A DNA stretch of 64,000 nucleotides from Rugalucina vietnamica (Eukaryota > Mollusca > Bivalvia > Lucinida > Lucinidae), in NCBI GenBank assembly GCA_964017185.1, contig OZ024880.1:32640329-32704328 (forward strand). Direction: 5' to 3'. The number at the start of each line of letters is the position of its first letter. Position 1 is the stretch's first letter. The position numbers were made by a program, and so were the translations under genes. The notes under the pieces were generated by a model. The model had not been told where the DNA came from and searched no databases. It saw nothing but the letters and a program-made list of their open reading frames with translations. Of this stretch, positions 32,904-44,900 are shown piece after piece.

Positions 32904-35900
32904 AAACATCCACATTTTGTTTTAAGAAAACACCCACAATACAAACTGATCCGATGACGATATGGCTAGTTAAAGTACAGGTTTATCACACGTCTTTTAA
33001 CGCGCCCTTAGGCTTAGAAAAAATAGAGGTGGAAGGAATTCCGAAACTTTCAACGAGGAATAATACGAAGTACATGCCTATTTTTACTGATCACGCTTAT
33101 GTACTACGGCTTCAATGATCATATGTTTTCGTAGACCTGTCCGAAAGTTCAACTAAATTTTGTTCTGCATAGACCTCAAGATAGTATATGAATTTGTAAT
33201 TTTGTCAGTCAAATGTCGATTTGATAGATTTTTAATTACGCTATATTCAGCGTAACATCGTAATGGAACAAAGTAACGTTACATGTAGTACGGTCAGTCA
33301 CGTACTTTAACTGCAGCCCAGTTACGACAGGTACAAGTTAATCACATACTTGTAACCAGTCACTAGAATCGGGATCACGCTTTCAAAACATTCACCAAGA
33401 AACCAGTATTCCGGAAATAACCATGCATATCACTACTTGTATGCAAGTCGTGTGTGTAAAATAGTTCCATAACTTGGCTGTCGAAGGATGGTCTTGATTT
33501 TACTGAAGCAGCCTTCAACCGCGGGTATGTCTGGGGAGTATTTGGGCGTGATCCCTGTCGTGCCAACCACTGTTTGAGAATCTGTGATTTCCCTGAATGG
33601 TGGATAGCGGCGTTATCAACCACCAACACATCGCCTGGCTTCAACGCTGGAGTGACATATTCCGTAACTGTTTCAACACACTCTGTGATGAAGCCCGCAA
33701 ATGTGTATGAATCGGAAGCACCTGTTGTGACATTGTAGTGTATCGCCCCCTGTAGTCATGCAAAACTAAACAAAGTTGCATAAACCAATGCAGTTTTAAG
33801 CTGTCACGTTTGACATCGTGGAATTTCGCCATGAAAAGCGCACGGCAGCCATAGAAAACGAAGACATACTTTCAAACTGCTTTGACACTGTTTTGTTACC
33901 AGCACGATGTGCATATGACTATCATGTGTTCACGTGTATTAATGTTTAAGCAAGTTCGATTGTTTCAAAAATCGTAGTTAAGTTCCTGATGCTATTATTC
34001 CGCATGATCAGGCGTTTTGTATATGTATATCAAAATTTGCGTAAAAGAAACACTAAACTAACATTGAAAGCGCTTGAAACTGAACTTTTACTCTATACAT
34101 CTGAATGCTCCTCCTGTCAGTCATCGTAGTAGGCAACAAAAACGAAATTTTATCATCAACTTCTAAATACATAATTGGTTTATACCCCACTCACGCTGCG
34201 TCCAGTTGATTTTATCAGTTAATGAATATTTGCTTAATAGTTTTGCTGATCTTTGATACATATAAAGTCCTGTCAGTTAAGGTGTTGTAATGTCGGGATG
34301 TTCACGTCCGTTTTCAAATATCAGTTTGTATATCATATTATTGAAAGGTAATGATCAGGAAACAGCGCAATCGGAATAAATCCACCCCCTCCAAAAAACC
34401 GAGATGGGAAAAACTAAATTGACAATCAGGTGCTATACAAAGACAAGAACGCCGCGGAGGTCAGCATACGACCTATACACTTATGTACTTCCGATGCTTT
34501 GTAATCCCTAAAAGTCATGCTTTGTGTTTCATACATTGTAGGTACACATTAGAACTGCCTCGCCGAGAACGGCCACGTTTTCCTGATGTTTTTCTTAGTC
34601 TATGTGCTCAGTTAAACAAAGCAAATTTGCGGACAAAATACCACTGGCATATTCTTAATATTTAAATGCGATTTAGGAAACAAGGCGTGTCAGTAGTAAT
34701 GGGCGGACTACTCGTGTCAACGGTCGCATTTGGGCCTGTGTTTCCTATAAATACCAGGGCCCAGAATAACAATACTTCCTTACAGTGAAGGCACACCTGA
34801 GTTTGACTTGATATTTTACCGTTAAATTTAATAACTGCTGTTACGTGAATATATAAATGTGTAAAACAAAATGTCATTTACATAATAAAACCGATAAGTA
34901 CTAGTTTAGTAGAGTTTAGATGGATGTTGAAACTAAGGTCTGGAGGATTGTAATTCTTGGCACAGGAAAGCTGCACAACACATGTCACGAGAAGATGACA
35001 AAAAACAATGCAAGGATTATAGTCATAATGCACCAGTCATTTGTAACCACGCTCCCACCTACGTGGAAGGGTGAGGGATAGCCGGTATATAGTGGGGGTT
35101 TGATATTAAGATACCCGACCCAGGGAGATTTTCTATCGTGAAGGGCAGGGCAAAGAGCACGGTTTTGACCTCCACCTCCAGTTTGTCCCCTAGGGAGTCT
35201 ATAGCAGGGCATTGAAAACTGAAAAGTCACAATCCACACCTTCCCCGTAGGTGGGGGAGCTGTGGTGGATCGTTGAAATTCGCCATAACCAAGTCTGACG
35301 AAAAAAAATGAAGGACGATTGGATTGATATCGGTGTCCGTCATTCTAATGTTCTAATAGCGACTTGCTGCACCAGTCTTCTTCCTGCATCTGCTGTGTTT
35401 GGGCTAGAATATTGATCAGATCGCATGATCATGGTTATGGGACCCAGTGTTTCCAATTTCACTGTGGTTAGGTCGGCGATGTTAAAATTAATCTTTTAGA
35501 AGCCTCCGTGGCGCAGTGCTTTGTCATGCAGGGTTCGGAGGTCTCCAGTTATAAACCGACGTCCCGTCTCCTTATGACCTTAGCTGTTGGTGGGACGTTA
35601 AACTCCAAATCAAATCAAAATACAATCTTTTTTTCATCATGGTTATATGACAATTACGGAAGCCTATTGACCTATTCATGACAATGACATGAATTGCCAT
35701 GTTGACATATCCCGGGTGACATATTTATTTCAAGTGTATTGGTTTTATTTTAGGAAACTACGCGTCTAAAAATATCTTACCCGTGTCGCTTGTCAATTTA
35801 CTACAATCCGATAGTTAAAAATAAACACTGATGGATCGATCTAGGTTGACGCGAGTTATATACGAAAGTAAACGGTTTATTTTCCTGAGGTGTAAGATAA

Positions 35901-38900
35901 TATCAAAAATAATCTCTGGATGTTCCTATTGAACGACCTTATATAGTTTTATATTCGTGACAACCATGCTAAATAATGACCAGTCATTGTTGAATTGTGG
36001 CTCAGGGTGCGCAATTTATTCCATTCACTATACGGTGTTGTGTACTTGTGTTACAAAGTATTCATATTTTCAAGTTAAACGACTTTATTGTTTACTTCAA
36101 AAGGAGGAAGCTTTGGTGTTTGTAAGGTCAAGTTTATCCTACATGTACATAAAACTGGATGGATTGTTTACAGTAAACCCATTACAAAAACATGGCCATG
36201 CAATACAGAGATTTTTTTTCAGTGGTGAATATTGAAATTTCACCAAACAAAAAATGAAATTCTTAATATGTTTGCTCAAACATACATTGTAGGTACACTT
36301 TAGAACCGAATACCCACAAGGTATGTTTTGGATCAAAAATAAGAAAATTAGGTATACCCCTGCAAACCCCAGTTTTTTTTTCTAAATAAAAGCGGGGTTG
36401 AAGATGCATGGTATCCATGACGGACACGTTTTCCTGATGCTTTTGTATGTGTTCAGTTAAACAAAGCGCCTTTGAGGACAAAATACCACTTGCATATTCT
36501 TACTATTTAAGTGTAAATGCGATTCAGTAGCATGGTGTGTCAACAGTCACATTTTGGTCTGTGTTTCGAAGGCTGGACAATGCATGTCACGAGAAGATGA
36601 CAATAAACAATGCAAGGATTATAGTCATAACGCACCAGTCATTTGTAATCTAGCTGAGGGCATTGAAAACTCTGGAAAGTCATAATCCCCTGCGGGGAGC
36701 TGTGGTTACACAAGAATGCTGGACACAGTTTGTGAACCGTTGAAAATTCGCCATAACCAAGTCTGACGAAAAAATTTTGTAGGACGATTGGATTGATATC
36801 GGTGTCCGTCATTCTAATAGCGACTGGCTGCACCAGTCTTCTTTCTGCATCTGCTGGGTTTGTTCATAAAATGGTGGCTAGAATAATTGAATGTCCTGGT
36901 TGATTATCCAGCCTGATCATGGTTTCATGGGACACAATGTTTCCAATCTCACTGTGGTCAGGTCGACGATGTTAAAATTAATCTTTCAGAAGCCTCCGTG
37001 GCACTCACTTTGTTATCAAAGTTCGGAAAAAAATTAATCTTATTTTCATCATGGTATTATGACGGCTTTCGTAACGAACCTAACGGAAGCCTAATGACTT
37101 ATTCAATCTGTTCCCCATGACAATGACATGAATGGCCATGTTGACACATTTATTTCAAGGTCGCGAGAGGCAGAATGAGTTGGTTTAAAAATATCACAGT
37201 GTATTCATTTAGGAAACTACGCGTCTAAAAATATCTTACCTGTGATGCTGACCGATTTACTACGACCCGATAGTTAAAAATAAACACTGATGGATCGATC
37301 TAGGTTGATGTAACCAATTTACGAAAGTAAACGGATTTTTTTCTACTGGTGTAAAAGCTGTGTGTAGTTTTTCATTGGATGTGCATACTGAGTAACAAAC
37401 ATTACTTTTTGAGTGCTCAATAGAAGCACCTGTGTGAGAGAGCTTTCAACTTTTCACAGTCTTTAGAAGACTGTGGCACTTCAAACTAGAAAGAGTTTTC
37501 AGAGGAAAACATATGTCCCCCCTCTCTGCCCCAACCCACTTTTAATTTTGTAAATTTTTACATATAACCCTGAAAAATATATACCAACAGACATTTTAAA
37601 TTAAAACCAATATATACCAACAGGCATTTTAAAATATCACATGTTTCAGCTTTCCATATTAATTATAAAGTTTGAAGTTTCACGAAATTTACCCATCTAC
37701 AATCCCAAACGAATCCTTGCTGGTATCAACTAATATGCAAAGTTTGAAGAAAATCGGTAAAAAACTACTCAAGTTAGAGAGCGGAAACGACACAAATGCA
37801 ATTTTTAACCTCAATCAAGGGCCATAACTCTAAAGTCATTTGACGAAATTTACCCATCTACAATCCCAAACCACGCCTTGCCGATATCAACTCATATGCA
37901 AAGTTTGAAGAAAATCGGTCAAAAACTACTCAAGTTAGAGAGCGGAAACGAACAAAATCCATTTTTTAACCTCAATCAAGGGCCATAACTCTAAGGTCGT
38001 TTGACGAAATTTACCCATCTACAATTCCAAACCACTCCTTGCCGGTATCAACTAATATGCAAAGTTTGAAGAAAATCGGTCAAAAACTACTCAAGTTAGA
38101 GAGCGGAAACGAACAAAATGCAATTTTTAACTCAATCAAGGGCCATAACTCTAAGGTCATTTGACGAAATTTACCCATCTACAATCCCAAACCACTCCTT
38201 GCCGATATCAACTCATATGCAAAGTTTGAAGAAAATCAGTCAAAAACTACTCAAGTTAGAGAGCGGAAACGAACAAAATGCAATTTTTAACATCAATCAA
38301 GGGCCATAACTCTCAGGTCGTTTGACGAAATTCATCCATCTACAATCCCAAACCACTCCTTGTCGGTATCAACTCATATGCAAAGTTTGAAGAAAATCAT
38401 TCAAAAACTACTCAAGTTAGAGAGCGGAAACGAACAAAATGCAATTTTTAACCTCAATCAAGGGCCATAACTCTAAGGTAATTTGATGAAATTTACCCAT
38501 CTACATTCCCAAACCACTCCTTGCTGGTATCAACTCATATGCACAGTTTGAAGAAAATCGGTCAAAAACTACTCAAGTTAGAGAGCGGAAACAAACAAAA
38601 TGCAATTTTTAACATCAATCAAGGGCCATAACTCTAAGGTCGTTTGACGAAATTTACCCATCTACAATCCCAAACCACTCCTTGCCGGTATCAACTCATA
38701 TGCAAAGTTTGAAGAAAATCGGTCAAAAACTACTCAAGTTAGAGAGCGGAAACGAATGGAGCCACCTGGATTTTCAAAGTTAATTGACCTATGTGACCTT
38801 GAAAATTAGGTCAAGGTCACCGAAATCTAATCACTCCATTCGGCTGTCCCAATGAAGTTTCTGTGCCAGTTTGGTCTAAATCCATCAAGTGGTTCAGGAG

Positions 38901-41900
38901 ATATCGTGCAAACAAAAAGCTACGCCGACGCCGCCGACGCCGACGCCGACGGGATCCACACCAAAAACAATATGTCCCCCACCCCTTCGGAGGGGGGACA
39001 TAATAAGGCAAAGCTTACAAGGCTACACCAAAAAAAAAGCAAATTTTCTTTTTATTTTATATACAATACGCGGGCATTTTCCAATTCAAAAGGCAGGCGG
39101 TGAAAATGCAAAAACCAAAAAAATTTGAAACCACAAATAATTTTGGTACCACATTGTTACGGACGTTCTAACTATGAAACTGAATACCCACACTTTATGT
39201 TTTCGTTCACAAATAACGGAGTTATAGGCATTTGAATTTCTGAAATGAGACACATTAAATGACGTCAAGTAAATGGAAACGTCAGAAATAATCTAAAATC
39301 TACAGTGAAGATATATAGAGATTATCATATGACAATTTTCATATCGTACCTCGTATCAACCCAAGAATCCCGTATCAGCCCGAGGGCCGAAGGCCTGAGG
39401 GCTGATGCGAGAGTCGAGGGCTGATACGGGATTCGAGGGTTGATACGTGGGTACGATATGAAAATTGTCATATCGTAATCTTTTTATCATATATTTTAAT
39501 TCATGACCATTTTTTTCCTTTCTTTGTTTTATTTATTTATTTTATTTTATTTTATTTTATTTTATTTTATTTTATTTTATTTTATTTTATTTTATTTTAT
39601 TTTATTCTATTCTATTCTATTCTATTCTATTCTATTCTATTCTATTCTATTTTATTTTATTTTATTTTATTTGACATACCGCCAAAGCGTGCAGTAGAGC
39701 ACATATTATTTCCACATTGGCACAAATCGAAAATTCGTCTCGACATGACAAAATACTGTTGCCTGTGACATAAAACCACAATCCAAACAAATCTAAAATG
39801 CCTGCGGTACACTACCTAATGAAATCAATACAATAGGAGCCGAGTGCTCCGAATATAATTTTATTAGCCAATCATTTGGTGATACGGCTTCTTCTCCCTA
39901 GGGATGATATGGGTCACGTGGGTATGTGAGCCAATCATTTGGTGATATGGCTTTTTCTCCCAAGGGAGTGATATGGGTTTTATCAATTTTTGAACGGATA
40001 CGGCTTTCGAGATACTGTGCCGCGATACGTGAACGTAACTCTTGTCTGTATCGCATATGCAAAAAGAACATATTTTGTAGTAAATATATGATAAAGGCTG
40101 ATATCAGTCACTAGTGACTTTTGATATCAGTGAGATTTGATATCAGTGAAATTTCATTATACATATCAATGAAAATACCAATTTTATCAAGTTTTGATAT
40201 ACATTGGTTTTCACTGTAAAATATAAGATGAAACAGGATTATTTAATCAACAAAACATATTACCATCATAAATTTGTCGATGCGCCACCTGTCTATACTG
40301 TTCCATTCTCTGGCCTCTGTGATAAAGAATGTCTTCACAAACAAGAGTTTCCCGTCCAGGGTCTCCAAGTCATGTACCAGAGTGGACAGAGAGCTGCTTA
40401 GCTCCTCCTTTGGAAATAAAAATTACATTAATTGAGCCACTTCTTTAAACAAGAGGACCAATGGTCCTGTAAACGCTCACTTGAGATCCGGGATATGCGA
40501 CCTCAGCTGATCTTGCCATAAAATAGGTCAAGGTCATCCCAGGGTCATGAATTATATAAACTTTGTAGGGATCCACTCAATGATGCTTCAGGCAAAGTTT
40601 CAAAATCATAGGTCTTCCGGTTCTGAAGAAAAAGATTTATAAAGGTTTCTGCTATTTATAGCCATGGCAGCCATCTTGGTGGACCATTTAAATTAGTTTT
40701 CATTCCCCTTTCCTAACGATGCTCCACATAAAGTTTGGCTTTAATTGGCTAAGCGGTTTCCATTTGCATACTTCCAGCAAGTTTCCCCCCATTTAATTAC
40801 ATCTTACTAATTTTCCCCATTCATCTGCATGGGCAACATATGTTGCCCTTGCCGTAGAATAGGTCAAGGTCATCCCAAGGTCATGATTTATATAAACTTT
40901 GTAGAGCTCCTATCCCTGATGCTTCATGCCAAGTTTCAAAATCATAGGCCTTCTAGAGAAGAAGATTTTTAAAGGTTTTGCTATTTATAGCTATGGCAGC
41001 CATCTTGGTCATGTGACCTTGGCCATTTATATGAACTTTCATTCTCCTTTCCTAAGAATGCTCCACATGAAGTTTGGCTTTGATTGGCCAAGTGGTTTCA
41101 GAGCAGAAGATCTTTCAATATTATGGTAATATATATGTATATTGCCCCGGGGTGGGGGCAAGCCTGCCCCTGGGGTCCATTTTTTTCAGAATCATAAATC
41201 TTCAGTCCATTTGCCCATTTCCATAAAGTTTTTCCCTTCAAATGACATTTTGACAATTTTCCCCATTCAAATGCATGGGCGACCTATGTTGACCTTGCCG
41301 TAAAATAAGTCAAGGTCGTCCCAAGGTCATGATGTATATAAAATTTGTAGAGCTCCTCTCCCAGATGCTTCATGCCAAGTTTCAAAACCGTAGGCCTTCT
41401 GGTTCTGGAGAAGATTTCCATGGCGGCCATCTTGGTCATGTGACCTTGACCATTTATATAAACTTGCGTTCCCCCATCCCAAGGATACTACATAAAAAAT
41501 TTGGCTTTGATTGGTCAAGCGGCTACTGAGAAAATTAAATTTTACATTTACCTTTGGCCAAGGTCAAGAAATGACCTTGACCTTTAATACTCATAACACT
41601 TCATTAGCGCAACATGTTGTCTGAAGCTACCAACTTTCAGGTCACAGGCTACAAAACTTCCCGAAAAATTCAATGTTTTCACTTTTTTCCATTGAAAAGC
41701 ATATGTAACCAAAATTGACCGTGCCATAAAATAGGTCAAGGTCAACCCAAGGTCATGATTTATATAAACTATAATGGGCCAGAGTCCCCGATGCTACATA
41801 CCAAGTTTCGTTGAAATCGGTCTACCGGTTCCAGATAAGATTTTTTTATGGTTTTTACCATATATGGGCATGGCAGCCATCTTGGTCATGTGACCTGGAC

Positions 41901-44900
41901 CATATATACAAACTTTCATTCCCCCTTCCTCAGGATGCTCCACATGAAGTTTGGCTTTGATTGGCCAAGCGGTTTTAGAGAAGATCTTTGAAATTGTGGA
42001 CAGACGACGGACGGACGCCGGACGGACGCCGGAGCATGGCCATCCTATAAGCTCACCTTGTGAGCCTCGGCTCAGGTGAGCTTAGATATGCAGTAACTAC
42101 ACAGCTGATCAGCACCTTTGTTTATACTGCATGGATTATACAATCCTTCTTATTATTATTACGAGTTCTTAAATAAATAAAACTTCAACTTCTAGCCAAC
42201 TTTTGTGGCTGTACAGCCAGGTTTGTGTCAGACCTGGTCGATAACCCTGAAAACAAGTTTTCTCATGACATGGCTCAATTATAGTTAAGTTTGGTGGCAA
42301 TCATAAAATAATCTGAGTCTATGTTTGTTTGTTTTTCTCTTATTGGCGGTTTGTCTGCCTACTGACCTTAGCCCCTAAGACTAAGGGAATAGCATTTTAA
42401 TAAAACCTATCTTTTAATTTGGTCATGATTTTATGTTAAGGATCAATACTGAACAAATTTCGACTTTGGCTTCCCTAGCCCTGGAGTAGAGCTAGGGCGT
42501 GTTGGTTACAAATTACTGTTGCATTACCTGTATAAGTGGTTTGTCTTGCATCCACATACAATAATGTAAGCCTTTCCATAACTTGAGAAAATCTTCTTCA
42601 TTGAAACCATCTACAAGGAAACAAAAGGTATCAACTAAATATGTCTAGAAATAACTTCTTACTTTCTGTCAAATTCTGACTTTCACAGGATAGTTTCAAA
42701 GAACAGAGTGTTTGATATTGCAAACAATTCTTCTTGGCCTAAGTAGCGTAAATTATCAGCTTAACCACCTCCGCCAAATCGGCAAGAAACAGTTGCGGAT
42801 TTAGGAGTTTGCTGTAAGGGAACAAGGGATTTCAAGGCAAAATTTATGAAAACACAGGTAAACTGTTGAAAACGAACCCCCTACCCCTTCCACTATTTTG
42901 CTTGTTTGAATTTATGCTTAATGTCCCATTCAACAGCAATGGTCCGGACGTTGCCTGCATTTTATGGGACTTTTACCCAAAATGAGGATGTCATGACATC
43001 CGACCAGTACTTCGAATATAACCAACTAAGCCAGAAATAAGATGTAGTAATTAGTTATTAGATGTTCAGTACGTAGTGTATAAGTTTGCCTGGGGGCACA
43101 AGCAGCCCATATATTTCTTGGCAGTGGCTAGGGATATGGTACCGTATCTTTAGCCTGTGGGCTAGGGATACGGTACCATATCCCTAGCCTGGCGGCTAGA
43201 GATACGGTACCGTATCTGTAGCCTATATGTCGGAAATGGCTAAAGGTACGGTATAGATCAAAAATCGATAATATATTCATATAATATTTTCAGGTGAGTT
43301 TTAAGTTGAAGCGTTGCAAGTTTCCTAACGAATCATAAAAATAAACATTTACGGGTGTCTTTTCTCACAGTTTATGGTTGGGCAACAATAATCTTAACAG
43401 TAGTAGGGATAATTGTTTTTAATTGCTTGGGAAATTATGCGTATATATAACAACTAAAAAACGTACGAGACAAAGGCGGTTTGCATGTTTTTGAAACATA
43501 TTTTTGGAGTATCACTTTGGCTAGTCTTGGTCATTAGATTTGGTATAAAGATTGCATTTAACCATAACAAAAGTTAAAATCATTTGCCGAATAATAATTG
43601 GCAGATTAAACAATGCCAACGTCTTACTTCAGAGGTTTAGCGGTGGGACAAAATAAATCAACACTTCATTACTGTTTTGTTGTTCGCACATTGAGGCGCG
43701 GACATCATATTGATGGTTAAGCAACTAATTGAGGCTAATGTTATCTTGTTATTATCTTCACGCATCGTTAGAAACTTTCATACTGCGAGTTGGCTTTATA
43801 TCCTTTGATGTCGGTCAAATAATTGTAGATAATGGCGATATTGCACAAACATACACTCAAATATAACAATTGAAAATTTCATTCCACGCGGTTAGAAAAA
43901 AATTGAAATCTCTCAACTTTATACATTAACATTGTTTTCTTAAGTCTGTGTCTTTAGTCTTCCGTACCTTTAGCCATTTAAGATACTTGAAGTGATTCAA
44001 CTTAAAACTCACCTGAAAATATAATATTATTGATTTTAATCTATACCGTACCTTTAGCCATTTCCGATATATAGGCTACAGATACGGTACCGTATCTTTA
44101 CTTTAGCCATATTTCTTTAGGCCCCAATCTGTATCTCTGCCAGCAGATACTCTCTTTTAGAAATTTTAGAGTATTACATGGAGGGGTTCCACTATTATCA
44201 ACATTCTGTGGCAGTCTCACAGTCTGGCTTTTGACCTTTTAGCCAGTACTCAACCATGCAACAGCCCACAGTCCCACCGACCAGGGTCTCTATAGAAGGG
44301 GTCAAGAATCTTTGTCCTATGTTCAAAATTCTTGTATGTCAGTTGTATGTCAGTTTTTTATTTACTCACCTAAAAAACATACATTCAAGATTTATAATTA
44401 ATGGCAATTTACCATAATCATGTTATTAATTCCTTCATTTTTTCTGTATCAGAACATGCTAAATTATCCAGTCTACATTAATAATAGTACTATAGTTTGG
44501 AATTTATATCTGTTTTGACTTAATATGTACCACAGTGTCCATTTTCACATTTTCTCATGCATTTTCACAATTTTCTGGAACATAGCACAATTTATTTTGT
44601 TGAAAATTGTATGAATGTGAAGCTGATATGATGCATTGCTTATTGGAATGTATTTCATATCTTTAATTGGGTTTTCACGATTTTTACTGTGATAACTTCA
44701 CTTTTGAGTAAGTTTTTTAACAACTTCTTACACTGTTCGTATATATGGTACTTGACATGGAATCAGGACAACTCGCCCCAAAGACAACTCGCCCCACATA
44801 AAACTCGACCCCAAGACAACTCGTCCCACTTTCAGAAGACAACTCGCCCCACTTTAGAAGACAACTTGCCCACTTTAATAGACAACTCGCAATAGTTTAC

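Larger units (their letters stand above)
27481..40263 (-). other. RRP1 intron 3 (12.8 kb)
   Basis: The longest intron of RRP1. It holds family D and E MITEs, duplicated segments (28.0-28.6 against 29.5-31.5 kb; 34.5-35.9 against 36.3-37.3 kb), a young 1.65-kb transposon, SINEs, a broken transposase, a 160-bp array, a foldback and a pentanucleotide repeat. No host exon is recognised inside it. Confidence 0.85.

Noticed and set aside
39503..39697. 64-codon open frame of Phe/Ile/Leu/Tyr
   Set aside because: Pure product of the TTTTA/TTCTA microsatellite.
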